A stretch of DNA of 11,020 nt from Alistipes sp. (GCA_028691095.1 JAQUZZ010000021.1:1-11020), one strand, 5' to 3'. Numbered from the stretch's first letter, positions 1 to 6,437 are shown. A program made the numbers and translations. The notes: generated by a model not told the origin, from the letters alone.

Positions 1-87
1 GTGTTCGGAAAATATGATATACTTGGCTTTTATTTCACTGATGCTAAAATGGTTATAAATGATATTTTTAAACAGACTCTAAGGTAA
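1..87 (+). CDS. C-terminal end of an IS transposase (partial)
   Basis: An open frame enters from the left edge and ends at a TAA at 85-87. Its last residues read NDIFKQTLR. The final codons are written by the sequence ATATTTTTAAACAGACTC (62-79), which recurs inverted near the right edge and looks like an insertion-sequence terminal repeat. In many Bacteroidetes IS elements the transposase frame runs into the right terminal repeat and ends in a similar FKQTL-type tail. Only 28 residues are visible, so no catalytic residues can be checked. The family is uncertain; a TNA-target IS5-type element would fit the flanking TAA. The transposase identity is inferred from the terminal repeat, not from homology of the residues. 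Confidence 0.5.
   Translation: MFGKYDILGFYFTDAKMVINDIFKQTLR
62..79 (-). mobile_element. IS terminal inverted repeat, right end of the left-hand element
   Basis: Read on the minus strand this is GAGTCTGTTTAAAAATAT, identical over 18 nt to 10904-10921. The match continues outward through CTTA, giving TAAG here at 80-83. Inward the two ends diverge at once, as expected for the left and right ends of related insertion sequences. Whether the TAA/TTA next to each tip is a target duplication or part of the repeat cannot be decided. Confidence 0.6.
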
Positions 88-290
88 AGAAAGTTTCTCT
101 AATGAACAAAAGAAAAAGTAATATAGCGGATCAAACCTACAAATGGAAATAAATGGTGTTGTCGCTGATCGTAAATAGCGGAAAATAGAGCTAAAAACAG
201 AGAAAAGTCCTTCCCACGGAGGCTCCCTATGAAACTCCTTCGCCTCTTTAGTAATTGTATTATTGAATGGGAGTTGCTCCCCTCTTTATA

Positions 291-329
291 AAATAAATCC
301 TTCCCTAATCGTTAGGGGAGGATTTATTT
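291..329. terminator. Long palindrome, probable terminator for the ribK-ahcY transcript
   Basis: AAATAAATCCTTCCCTAA (291-308) faces its near-perfect complement at 312-329 across a 3-nt loop (TCG). Seventeen of 18 positions pair by Watson-Crick rules and the other can pair as G-T. The outer part of the stem is A/T-rich on both sides, so it could end transcripts in either direction. It lies about 105 nt beyond the ahcY stop codon on the minus strand. Such a long stem could also be a relic of a mobile element. Confidence 0.55.
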
Positions 330-363
330 TGGGAAGAGGCTACGCTTACGCTTTCCTTGGTGT

Positions 364-418
364 TTATTCGCAAGCAACGCGTCGGTATCTCCGATAGCTA
401 TGCCGGACAGGGCTTACC
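364..418 (-). repeat. Hairpin repeat family, copy G
   Basis: The + strand starts TTATTCGCAAGCAACGCGTC, matching the two copies at 10761 and 10833 (TTATTAGCAACCAACGCATC). The central hairpin is CGGTAT (383-388) with ATGCCG (400-405), holding one wobble pair, and a nested TATC-TCC-GATA at 386-396. The T/C-rich outer end falls near 418. The copy points the same way as ahcY and lies just after its stop codon. Confidence 0.65.
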
Positions 419-432
419 CTCTCTGGCGGTGT

Positions 433-1845
433 TTAGTAGCGGTAGAAGTCTGCTTTGTAGGGGCCCTCTACCGGAACTCCGATGTAGTCGGCTTGTTTGG
501 GCGAGAGGGTGGTCAAGTGAACCCCCAAGCTCTCCAAGTGGAGGCGTGCCACCTCTTCGTCCAGATGCTTGGGCAGACGATAGACGTTGATCTCCATCGG
601 TTTAGTCCAAAGCTCCAGTTGAGCCAGCGTCTGATTGGTGAAGGAGTTGCTCATCACAAACGAGGGGTGTCCCGTGGCGCAACCCAAGTTCACCAACCGT
701 CCCTCGGCTAAGATGAAGATGGAGTGGCCGTCGGGGAAGGTGTATTTGTCGACTTGCGGTTTGATCTCCGTACGGAGAACTCCCGGATAGTTGTTGAGTT
801 TGTCCATCTGGATCTCGTTGTCGAAGTGGCCGATGTTGCAGACGATGGCTTGGTCGCGCATCTGTGCCATGTGCTCGATGCGGATGATGTCGCAGTTGCC
901 GGTGGTGGTGACGTAGATGTTGCCTAAGGGGAGTGCATCTTCGACGGTCTTCACCTCGAATCCCTCCATTGCTGCCTGCAATGCACAGATCGGGTCGATC
1001 TCCGTGACAATTACCCGAGCACCATAGGAGCGCATACTCTGGGCGCATCCTTTGCCCACGTCGCCGTAGCCGCAGACCACCACTACCTTGCCGGCAATCA
1101 TGACGTCGGTAGCTCGTTTGATGCCGTCGGCCAACGACTCCCGACAGCCGTAGAGGTTGTCGAATTTGCTCTTGGTGACCGAATCGTTGACGTTGATCGC
1201 GGGGAAGAGCAACTCACCACGCGACTGCATCTGATAGAGACGGTGTACACCGGTTGTGGTCTCCTCGGATACGCCCTTCATCTCGGAGAGTGTCGTGTGC
1301 CACTTCTTGGGCTCCTCGTGCAGCAGGGTTTTGAGGACATTCAGGATCACGCTCTCTTCGTGACTGGAGGGGGTGTGGTCGAGGGTTGAGGCCTCATTCT
1401 CTGCCGCATATCCCTTGTGGATCAACAGCGTGGCGTCACCTCCGTCGTCGACAATCAAGTTCGGGCCTTTGCCTCCAGGGAAGCTGAGCGCCATGGCGGT
1501 ACACCACCAGTACTCCTCCAGACTTTCGCCCTTCCAAGCGAAGACGGGAACCCCCGCCTTGGCAATCGCTGCGGCGGCATGATCCTGTGTGGAGAAGATG
1601 TTGCAACTGGCCCACCGTACATCGGCACCCAGTTCGACCAAGGTCTCGATCAGCACGGCGGTTTGGATGGTCATGTGAAGCGATCCGGTGATACGCGCTC
1701 CTTTCAGGGGTTTCTGTGCGCTGTATTTGCGACGTACGGCCATCAGTCCGGGCATCTCTTTCTCAGCCATTTCGATCTCTTTGCGTCCCCAGTCGGAGAG
1801 CTTCAGATCAGCCACTTTGTAGGGCAGATTCAAATCTAAAAACAT
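433..1845 (-). CDS. ahcY: Adenosylhomocysteinase (S-adenosyl-L-homocysteine hydrolase)
   Basis: This cytosolic NAD-dependent enzyme cleaves S-adenosylhomocysteine, the product of methyltransferases, to adenosine and homocysteine, and so sustains the methylation cycle. The 470-residue product has the length of the bacterial form. The substrate domain shows [16 protein letters not shown] (54-69), [10 protein letters not shown] (85-94) and IVDDGGDAT (131-139). The region with the catalytic lysine reads [16 protein letters not shown] (218-233). The Rossmann fold carries the NAD-binding GYGDVG (259-264), followed by NIGHFDNEI (337-345) and [11 protein letters not shown] (392-402). The C-terminus KADFYRY is typical of the tail that reaches into the neighbouring subunit's cofactor site. 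The ATG at 1843-1845 lies 5 nt behind the ribK stop codon, so the two genes are very probably co-transcribed. No Shine-Dalgarno sequence precedes it. All key residues appear intact. Confidence 0.97.
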   Translation of the reverse strand: MFLDLNLPYKVADLKLSDWGRKEIEMAEKEMPGLMAVRRKYSAQKPLKGARITGSLHMTIQTAVLIETLVELGADVRWASCNIFSTQDHAAAAIAKAGVPVFAWKGESLEEYWWCTAMALSFPGGKGPNLIVDDGGDATLLIHKGYAAENEASTLDHTPSSHEESVILNVLKTLLHEEPKKWHTTLSEMKGVSEETTTGVHRLYQMQSRGELLFPAINVNDSVTKSKFDNLYGCRESLADGIKRATDVMIAGKVVVVCGYGDVGKGCAQSMRSYGARVIVTEIDPICALQAAMEGFEVKTVEDALPLGNIYVTTTGNCDIIRIEHMAQMRDQAIVCNIGHFDNEIQMDKLNNYPGVLRTEIKPQVDKYTFPDGHSIFILAEGRLVNLGCATGHPSFVMSNSFTNQTLAQLELWTKPMEINVYRLPKHLDEEVARLHLESLGVHLTTLSPKQADYIGVPVEGPYKADFYRY

Positions 1846-1850
1846 AATGC

Positions 1851-2273
1851 TTATTTTTTATTGTTTGTGTTTTGTGTGGTGGCAAGGGTGTTTTGGAGAT
1901 CCCTCTCCTGAAAGTAGCGCAGGATGGTGGCGCGATCTTGCTCGATCTGGTGTTGTAGTGCCGGAATGGAGGCGAAACGTTGCTCCGGTCGGATGAATTG
2001 TAGCAGATCCACCGCAATGGTTCGGTTGTAGAGGTCGCCCGCGAAGTCGAACAGATGGACTTCCAATCCGCGCGCATAGGTTGCGCCGAGGGTTGGTTTA
2101 TGGCCGAGGTTGGCCATGCCGCGAAAAAGGCCTTCGGGCAGTTGTACCGTCACGGCATAGACTCCGTTGGCAACCGGTAAAGTCTCGGCAAGGGGCAGAT
2201 TGGCCGTTGGGGTTCCGAGGGTGCGTCCCAAACGCTCTCCGTCGATAACGCGACCCGTGATACGATATTGCAT
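1851..2273 (-). CDS. Stand-alone riboflavin kinase domain protein
   Basis: The 140-residue product matches the C-terminal flavokinase domain of RibF, which phosphorylates riboflavin to FMN with ATP. Visible motifs are [11 protein letters not shown] (16-26), containing the PTAN metal/ATP signature, then NGVYAVTV (36-43), [12 protein letters not shown] (52-63) and [14 protein letters not shown] (70-83), whose glutamate is the expected catalytic base. The usual N-terminal FAD synthetase (adenylyltransferase) domain is absent, since typical bacterial RibF is about 300 residues. An in-frame TAG lies about 40 nt upstream of the ATG, and the divergent merR gene leaves no room for the missing half. 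It is therefore a complete single-domain gene or an old truncation. The last 15 or so residues are a low-complexity tail. It heads an operon with ahcY 5 nt downstream. The family call is firm; its role beside a possible full-length RibF elsewhere is unknown. Confidence 0.88.
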   Translation of the reverse strand: MQYRITGRVIDGERLGRTLGTPTANLPLAETLPVANGVYAVTVQLPEGLFRGMANLGHKPTLGATYARGLEVHLFDFAGDLYNRTIAVDLLQFIRPEQRFASIPALQHQIEQDRATILRYFQERDLQNTLATTQNTNNKK

Positions 2274-2363
2274 GGCGAAAACGACACTTTGGCGGAGGAT
2301 CGCGTGATGCGACTACAACGTCTCGATACAGAGGGTTTATCTGCAACGAATCCGTAGAAGAGC

Positions 2364-2403
2364 GACGCTCCTTTCAATTTATTGTTTATCTTTGTCGGCA
2401 AAG
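2364..2403 (-). promoter_or_regulatory. Possible promoter for the ribK-ahcY unit
   Basis: On the minus strand a TTTG (complement of CAAA at 2400-2403) is followed 17 nt later by TAAATTGA. This partly fits the Bacteroidetes pattern TTTG-N19-TAnnTTTG, with spacing 2 nt short and the last two bases of the -7 box off. Its position, about 100 nt before the ribK start in the divergent intergenic region, is sensible. It is a weak call. Confidence 0.25.
2387..2394 (+). promoter_or_regulatory. Bacteroidetes-type -7 box upstream of merR
   Basis: TATCTTTG matches the consensus TAnnTTTG exactly. No TTTG is found 19 nt upstream, so the -33 element is weak or missing. It would start an RNA about 125 nt ahead of the merR ATG. 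It overlaps the minus-strand candidate, so the two divergent units may share a compact promoter region. Confidence 0.4.
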
Positions 2404-2527
2404 GTACAAGAATAATTCGGAAACACAGAAGAATCCGGAGAGGGAACCCAAAATCTTATGGGTGATCCGCCCCTCTGTCTGCCTCCTTACCGAAGCCTTT
2501 GCAAGAATCATTCTGCATTTAAAAATC

Positions 2528-3112
2528 ATGGAGTCGAATCGTCGAAAAGTTTACTACACGATGGGGGAAGTGTCGGAGATGTTTGATGTCAAACCCTCCC
2601 TCATTCGTTTCTGGGAACAGAAGTTTGAGATTCTCAAACCGGATAAGAATCGAAAGGGAAATCGACTCTTCACCCCGCAGGATGTGGAGAACCTCAAGTT
2701 GATCTATCATTTGGTCAAAGAGAACGGCATGACCTTGGCCGGTGCGGCCAAACGGTTGCGTGACAACCGCGAGGGAGAGGGACGGAACATGGAGGTGATC
2801 GAGAAGTTACAGCGGATGCGCGCCTTGCTGTTGGAGATTCGTCAGGAGCTCAAGAGCGGAGGCGAAGAGCTCTTTCTGGATACCTTGCCGGCTGAGGAGC
2901 CTCTGCCGGAGGTGGTGCGCGAGAGCGTGCTGGAGACCGCGAAGGAGAGTCCTGAGGGGCCTGCCGTGCCGCGTTTCTTGCAGCGGGAGATTCCGATTCC
3001 CCCACAGCCCGACCCCGATCCCATAGCCCCTCTGCCAACGGAGCAGGAGCACGCGGATGAAGAGGAGGAGCCGGTGGCACACCAGGGGATTGTCGAACAG
3101 TATCTTTTTTAG
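2528..3112 (+). CDS. MerR-family transcriptional regulator
   Basis: The 194-residue product is a DNA-binding protein of the MerR superfamily. The N-terminal winged helix-turn-helix reads YYTMGEVSEMFDVKPSLIRFWEQKF (9-33), followed by the wing NRKGNRLFTPQDVENLKLI (41-59). A second helix pair HLVKENGMTLAGAAKRL (61-77) is typical of the fold. A short coiled coil (about 88-110) could mediate dimerisation. The remaining 80 residues are acidic and proline-rich, with no recognisable ligand-binding domain and no cysteine set for metal sensing, so the inducer cannot be inferred. The ATG at 2528 is preferred over the upstream GTG at 2462, because the homologous part begins at MESNRRKVYY and the upstream residues look random. 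It is divergent from ribK-ahcY and precedes nif3 after a 146-nt gap that holds a hairpin repeat. No target is evident. Confidence 0.9.
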   Translation: MESNRRKVYYTMGEVSEMFDVKPSLIRFWEQKFEILKPDKNRKGNRLFTPQDVENLKLIYHLVKENGMTLAGAAKRLRDNREGEGRNMEVIEKLQRMRALLLEIRQELKSGGEELFLDTLPAEEPLPEVVRESVLETAKESPEGPAVPRFLQREIPIPPQPDPDPIAPLPTEQEHADEEEEPVAHQGIVEQYLF

Positions 3113-3155
3113 GGGGAGTTTTCCGATCAATACCTTCCAAACATAGGATAACAAG

Positions 3156-3246
3156 GAATCCCAAAAGGGTGATTGCATCCTTCCTTCACGGTATATGCCT
3201 GATATTCTGAGATGTTTGTTGCTAATAAATAGCACGATGTGCTTTA
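3156..3246 (+). repeat. Hairpin repeat family, copy A (upstream of nif3)
   Basis: The copy contains TTCACGGTATATGCCTGATA (3185-3204), then GTTTGTTGCTAATAAATAGC (3214-3233) and a perfect terminal hairpin AGCAC-GAT-GTGCT (3231-3243). The tail is nearly identical to copy B before dapD. The copy ends about 12 nt ahead of the nif3 start codon. Confidence 0.75.
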
Positions 3247-3258
3247 GAAGAGGTAAAG

Positions 3259-4047
3259 ATGAAAATCAAAGAGTTAATAGCGCACATTGAGGCCTATGCT
3301 CCGTTGTCGTTGCAGGAGTCCTATGACAATAGCGGATTGAATGTGGGAATGCCGGAGGCGGAGATCACGGGCGTATTGCTCTGTGTGGATGTGACCGAAG
3401 CAGTGGTGGCGGAGGCGAGAGCGCAAGGGGCAAACCTGATCGTTTCGCACCATCCGTTGCTGTTTCACCCGTTGCGTCAGGTGGTGGGAGCCGATGCGGC
3501 ACAGCGAATTACGGCATTGTGTTTGCGCGAAGGGATCTCGCTCTATGCGGCGCATACCAATCTCGATAGTGCAGCCCAAGGTATGAGTTTTCGCTTGGGG
3601 CAATGGCTGGGACTGACCCAGATGAGGGTGCTGGAGCCTCGCACGGAGGAGGCTACAACCGGTTTCGGCGTGGTGGGTGAATGGGGCAAGGGGGGAGCGC
3701 CCGTGGTGCAGGTGTTGCAACACTTGCGTGATCGGCTGGGTTGCCGGGTGATCCGACACAGTGCGTTGTGCTGCGAGCAGGTGACCCGCATCGCGATCTG
3801 TACGGGATCGGGGGGCTCGCTGATGGAGGCCGCCGTGGATAGCGGTGCGCAACTTTATGTGACCGCCGATCTGCGATATAACGATTTTTTCCTTCCCGAC
3901 GGCCGAATGATTGTGGCCGATGTAGGTCATTTTGAGAGCGAATATTGTGCAATCGAACTGTTGTATGATATAATTAATGAAAAAATAGCTAATTTTGCAC
4001 TTCGCAGGAGTGAATACTCCTTGAATCCTGTAAATTATTTCGTTTAA
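3259..4047 (+). CDS. Nif3-like dinuclear metal-centre protein
   Basis: This 262-residue protein belongs to the widespread Nif3/YbgI (DUF34) family, which assembles toroidal hexamers with a two-metal site. A GTP cyclohydrolase I type 2 label is often attached to the family, but the true activity is unsettled. The expected metal ligands are visible: H64 and H65 in IVSHHPLLFHP, D103 in AAHTNLD, and H224 and E228 in VGHFESE. The length fits the short form without the inserted PII-like domain of about 100 residues found in some homologues. The sequence AAGAGG at 3248-3253 may serve as ribosome binding site. The gene is followed after 17 nt by the zinc-ribbon gene, a pairing seen repeatedly in bacteria, so the two probably share a transcript. 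Its last 90 nt are markedly A/T-rich and contain a -7 box (listed separately). Confidence 0.93.
   Translation: MKIKELIAHIEAYAPLSLQESYDNSGLNVGMPEAEITGVLLCVDVTEAVVAEARAQGANLIVSHHPLLFHPLRQVVGADAAQRITALCLREGISLYAAHTNLDSAAQGMSFRLGQWLGLTQMRVLEPRTEEATTGFGVVGEWGKGGAPVVQVLQHLRDRLGCRVIRHSALCCEQVTRIAICTGSGGSLMEAAVDSGAQLYVTADLRYNDFFLPDGRMIVADVGHFESEYCAIELLYDIINEKIANFALRRSEYSLNPVNYFV
3990..3997 (+). promoter_or_regulatory. -7 box inside the 3' end of nif3
   Basis: TAATTTTG matches TAnnTTTG exactly and sits in an A/T-rich island (about 3962-3997) within the nif3 coding sequence. It would place a transcription start about 60 nt before the zinc-ribbon gene at 4065. No clear TTTG is found at the -33 position, although a TTG occurs at 3961-3963. 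An internal promoter for the downstream gene is possible. Confidence 0.35.
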
Positions 4048-4064
4048 GAAACTTCCTTATAGCC

Positions 4065-4844
4065 ATGGCGACATCAAGCAGAAAAAGCGGCGAAGCAAAC
4101 GACTACTCCGTAGAGGAGAAGATCATTGCCCTCTATGAACTTCAGAAGATCGATTCCAAGATTGATGAGATCAACAAGATTAAAGGCGAGCTGCCCTTGG
4201 AGGTGCAGGATCTGGAGGATGAGATGGCTGGGTTGGAGACTCGTATTGCCAATATCTCCACAGAGATCGATACACTCAATGCCAATGTAAAGCAGCGCAA
4301 AGAGAAGATCGAACAGGCCAAGGTGTTGATCGCCAAATATGAGCAACAACAAGATAATGTGCGGAACAACCGCGAGTTCGACTCCTTGTCGAAAGAGGTG
4401 GAGTTCCAGAAATTAGAGATCGAGCTTTGTGAGAAACAGATCAAAGAGTTCTCCGCAGAGTCGAAGGTCAAGAAGAAACTGATCGAAGAGGCGCAAGCAC
4501 TGGAGTCCGATCGTCAGATTGATTTGGCAGCCAAGAAACAGGAGTTGGATAGCATCGACCAGGAGACGGCCAAAGAGATGGAGCAGTTGACCGCTCAGTC
4601 GGAGGCTGCCGCTTCAAAGATTGATGCCCGGTTGTTGGCGGCTTACCGCCGGATTCGTGCCAACGTTCGCAATGGCTTGGCTGTGGTTACCGTAAAACGT
4701 GACGCTTGTGGTGGATGCTATAATCGAATCCCGCCCCAGAGACAGCTGGATATTCGGATGAATAAAAAGATTATCGTGTGTGAGTATTGCGGCCGCATCT
4801 TGGTCTCCAATCTGTTGGACGAATCGGAGCAAGCCGAGGCATAG
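4065..4844 (+). CDS. Coiled-coil protein with C-terminal zinc ribbon (C4-type)
   Basis: The 259-residue product begins with a short polar stretch, then a long heptad-rich coiled coil (about 25-190) with almost no proline, then a four-cysteine zinc ribbon: C215 and C218 in DACGGC, C239 and C242 in CEYCG. This is the architecture of the C4-type zinc-ribbon family that includes chlamydial CT398 (CdsZ), reported to bind sigma-54 and export-apparatus proteins. Whether that role applies here is unknown. The ribbon is preceded by the family-typical stretch NGLAVVTVKRDACGGCYNRI (203-222). It lies 17 nt after nif3 and is closed by a strong terminator at 4908-4942. All four ligands are intact and the length is normal. 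It is predicted to be cytosolic and to form dimers or larger assemblies through the coiled coil. Confidence 0.9.
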   Translation: MATSSRKSGEANDYSVEEKIIALYELQKIDSKIDEINKIKGELPLEVQDLEDEMAGLETRIANISTEIDTLNANVKQRKEKIEQAKVLIAKYEQQQDNVRNNREFDSLSKEVEFQKLEIELCEKQIKEFSAESKVKKKLIEEAQALESDRQIDLAAKKQELDSIDQETAKEMEQLTAQSEAAASKIDARLLAAYRRIRANVRNGLAVVTVKRDACGGCYNRIPPQRQLDIRMNKKIIVCEYCGRILVSNLLDESEQAEA

Positions 4845-4907
4845 CACACGCGGAGTAGCCTCCGGAGAGTCTAAGGCGAGGGGGTGCTTCGGTGAATAAA
4901 AATAAAG

Positions 4908-4942
4908 AAGGACGTAAAGACGAAATGGGTTTTTACGTCCTT
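4908..4942 (+). terminator. Rho-independent terminator after the zinc-ribbon gene
   Basis: AAGGACGTAAA (4908-4918) pairs perfectly with TTTACGTCCTT (4932-4942) across a 13-nt loop, and the right arm runs into TTTT (4941-4944). It lies 64 nt after the stop codon and ends the merR-nif3-zinc-ribbon region. Confidence 0.85.
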
Positions 4943-5036
4943 TTGATGTAAATATCAGGCTGAAATGAGGCCTTGTACACTACATGGTATGCTTCTTGCA
5001 AACAAAAAATCATTCAACGAGGATTCTTTGGAAAAA

Positions 5037-5068
5037 TTTTGCAATTCCAGAAAAAAGATGTAAATTGC
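5037..5068 (+). promoter_or_regulatory. Promoter candidate for the sigma factor gene
   Basis: TTTTG (5037-5041) is followed by exactly 19 nt and then TAAATTGC (5061-5068). Both the -33 element and the spacing match the Bacteroidetes housekeeping pattern TTTG-N19-TAnnTTTG, and the -7 box agrees at four of six defined bases. It lies about 85 nt upstream of the start codon, in the 304-nt spacer that otherwise holds only the preceding terminator. Nothing else was seen there. Confidence 0.5.
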
Positions 5069-5151
5069 ACCGTTGAATTTTATTACAACCGAATCTTTTA
5101 AATCCATTGCCTATTGACGCTATCTACTCGAAACTAAATAAGGAGTAGTAT

Positions 5152-5742
5152 ATGAATCTGAATCTTAAGAAATTAAGCGATAATGAATTGCTTAGTGTCT
5201 ATCTTTCGGGCAATGAGGTGGCTGTCTCCGTATTGGTCAGCCGTCATCGTCGTCGTATCTTTGATTACATCAATATGATGGTCAAGGATCGGGATTTGGC
5301 AGACGATATTTTCCAGGAAACTTTAATCCGTGTCTTGCGTTTTGTGTCGGAGGGACGCTATACCGAAAACGGCAAATTCTTGTCGTGGGTGTTGCGTATT
5401 GCACACAATCAGGTGATCGACCACTTCCGTCAGAAAAAACAGCAGAACAATATCTCGGAGGGAGAAGCCGGATATGACCTGCTGAACAACAAGGATCTCG
5501 CGGAGAGTACGGTTGAGGATCAGATGGTGGCGCGTCAGATCGAGACCGATGTCCGTAAATTGGTGGAGCAGTTGCCTCCCGAACAGCGCGAAGTGGTGAT
5601 GATGCGCTACTATATGGGCATGAGTTTTAAGGAGATCGCCGCGGAGACCGACGTGAGTATCAACACGGCGTTGGGTCGGATGCGATATGCTTTGATTAAT
5701 ATGCGCAAATTAATCGAAGAGAAGCAACTTATCTTGAATTGA
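5152..5742 (+). CDS. Sigma-70 family (ECF-type) RNA polymerase sigma factor
   Basis: The 196-residue product has the two-domain layout of group 4 sigma factors. Region 2 spans about 28-96, with DLADDIFQETLIRVLRF (48-64) for core binding and KFLSWVLRIAHNQVIDHFRQK (75-95) for -10 recognition. A linker of about 35 residues leads to region 4 (about 133-190), with LPPEQREVVMMRYYMGMSFKEIA and the helix-turn-helix ETDVSINTALGRMRYAL (165-181). A canonical AAGGAG lies at 5140-5145, six nt before the ATG. That is unusual for Bacteroidetes and suggests efficient translation. No transmembrane anti-sigma gene follows; instead there is a tiny acidic protein 62 nt downstream. The target regulon cannot be read from the sequence. 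Confidence 0.93.
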   Translation: MNLNLKKLSDNELLSVYLSGNEVAVSVLVSRHRRRIFDYINMMVKDRDLADDIFQETLIRVLRFVSEGRYTENGKFLSWVLRIAHNQVIDHFRQKKQQNNISEGEAGYDLLNNKDLAESTVEDQMVARQIETDVRKLVEQLPPEQREVVMMRYYMGMSFKEIAAETDVSINTALGRMRYALINMRKLIEEKQLILN

Positions 5743-5804
5743 TAGACAATAATCCCGAGGGGGCCTCGTTATATGGATACGCAGTAATTCATAAAAGAGT
5801 GCCT

Positions 5805-5951
5805 ATGAGTCAAGAATACGATGAAAACGGCTTGAATGCCGAACGATTATTGGAAGATGAGATGCTTTTCTCGAAAGAGGTGGTGGGTGATGACGATGAT
5901 CTGATGTTGGTGGATTGTCTGTTGCGAGAAGCATTGAGTAAAAAGAGTTAA
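5805..5951 (+). CDS. Small acidic protein downstream of the sigma factor
   Basis: This 48-residue protein is not recognised. It contains 14 acidic and 5 basic residues (net about -9), including a DDDD run at 29-32, and ends in a helix-like segment LMLVDCLLREALSKKS. There is no signal peptide or membrane segment. The ATG at 5805 is preferred; the same frame can be extended upstream to a TTG at 5739 overlapping the sigma stop codon (70 residues), but the added part looks arbitrary. It shares the sigma gene's transcript, being closed by the terminator at 5980-6014. By position it could be a small soluble modulator of the sigma factor, but this is inference only. Confidence 0.6.
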   Translation: MSQEYDENGLNAERLLEDEMLFSKEVVGDDDDLMLVDCLLREALSKKS

Positions 5952-5979
5952 AAACTTTAAGTTTGTATTTGTATTTGGG

Positions 5980-6014
5980 AAAACCCCTTGGCGTTTATCA
6001 TGCCAAGGGGTTTT
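5980..6014 (+). terminator. Rho-independent terminator after the sigma-factor unit
   Basis: AAAACCCCTTGGC (5980-5992) pairs perfectly over 13 bp with GCCAAGGGGTTTT (6002-6014), with a 9-nt loop. The G/C-rich core and flanking A and T runs mean it could work on both strands. It starts 29 nt after the stop codon of the small protein. Confidence 0.9.
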
Positions 6015-6062
6015 GTGTGTTTTGTTGGCGCTGGATCGCGGGAGCCGCAGAAGGGAGGGCGC

Positions 6063-6092
6063 GAACCTGAACCTGAACCTGAACCTGAATCC
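6063..6092 (+). repeat. Hexanucleotide tandem repeat (GAACCT)
   Basis: Four perfect GAACCT units run from 6063 to 6086, followed by a decayed GAATCC (6087-6092). It lies in non-coding sequence between a terminator and a promoter-like box. Unit number could vary by slippage between strains. Confidence 0.85.
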
Positions 6093-6213
6093 GAACGCGA
6101 TCCTCGATTGCCTGGGTCACAGGGTGTCACGCCGAGATTCAAAATCGACCGAAAGATCTTTTTGGAAGTGCAAAAAGGAGGCAAATAGCGAGAGTCCGTA
6201 TGATAAAAATGAT

Positions 6214-6221
6214 TATATTTG
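6214..6221 (+). promoter_or_regulatory. -7 box upstream of dapD
   Basis: TATATTTG matches TAnnTTTG exactly and is followed by GC, as in many Bacteroidetes promoters. The -33 position has no TTTG. If it is used, dapD mRNA has a leader of about 210 nt that contains the hairpins at 6273-6321 and repeat copy B. Confidence 0.45.
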
Positions 6222-6321
6222 CAACATATAGGTTATTGCAAGAAGGGTTATCTGTTGTTTGTAATTCATTGACAATCAATATTTAGATTGATTCTGAGGA
6301 CGCGTTGAATTGCAACTGCGT

Positions 6322-6410
6322 AATTCCAAAGAAGGATTGCGCCCTTCTGTCACGGCGTATGCCTAAGATAGGGATGTTTGGATTGCCAATAAATAGCACG
6401 CTGTGCTTAA
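6322..6410 (+). repeat. Hairpin repeat family, copy B (upstream of dapD)
   Basis: The copy runs from ATTCCAAAGAAGG through TTCTGTCACGGCGTATGCCT to GGATTGCCAATAAATAGCAC and the perfect hairpin AGCAC-GCT-GTGCT (6395-6407). The central GTATAT stem is degenerate here. A further 5-bp hairpin AAGCA-TCTTG-TGCTT (6410-6424) echoes the tail just before the dapD start. Confidence 0.75.
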
Positions 6411-6437
6411 AGCATCTTGTGCTTAAATTTTAATAGA

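Larger units (their letters stand above)
88..432. other. Non-coding spacer between the IS end and ahcY
   Basis: No convincing gene is present. From 88 to about 268 the sequence is A-rich with no recognisable feature. A small inverted repeat GGGAG-TTG-CTCCC lies at 269-281. A long palindrome is at 291-329 and a copy of the hairpin repeat family at 364-418, both listed separately. The spacer follows the 3' end of the leftward ahcY gene, so the palindrome is the likeliest stop for that transcript. Confidence 0.6.
6015..6321. other. Non-coding spacer ahead of dapD
   Basis: No supported gene is present. It holds a hexanucleotide repeat (6063-6092), a -7 box (6214-6221), an inverted repeat CAATC/GATTG (6273-6277 and 6286-6290) and a hairpin ACGCGTTG-AATTG-CAACTGCGT (6300-6321, one bulged base). 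The short open frames across 6015-6190 are biased only by the hexamer and show no protein-like pattern. Repeat copy B follows. Confidence 0.5.

Noticed and set aside
724..927. Open frame rich in V, D and A, opposite ahcY
   Set aside because: It lies antisense within a fully conserved enzyme gene, whose codon bias generates long shadow frames on both strands.
2462..2527. Upstream GTG start for the MerR protein
   Set aside because: The added residues do not resemble the family, and the ATG at 2528 gives the normal N-terminus.
5988..6188. Open frame with an EPEPEPEPESE run
   Set aside because: The pattern comes only from the GAACCT hexamer and appears as a similar dipeptide run in the other frames too. 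It starts inside a terminator hairpin and shows no family resemblance.
6417..6437. Upstream TTG start for dapD
   Set aside because: The extra seven residues are written by the repeat-derived tail, and the ATG at 6438 gives the usual length.
6222..6437. Lysine riboswitch before dapD
   Set aside because: The conserved core elements of the lysine riboswitch are not recognisable; the hairpins there are short and repeat-derived.
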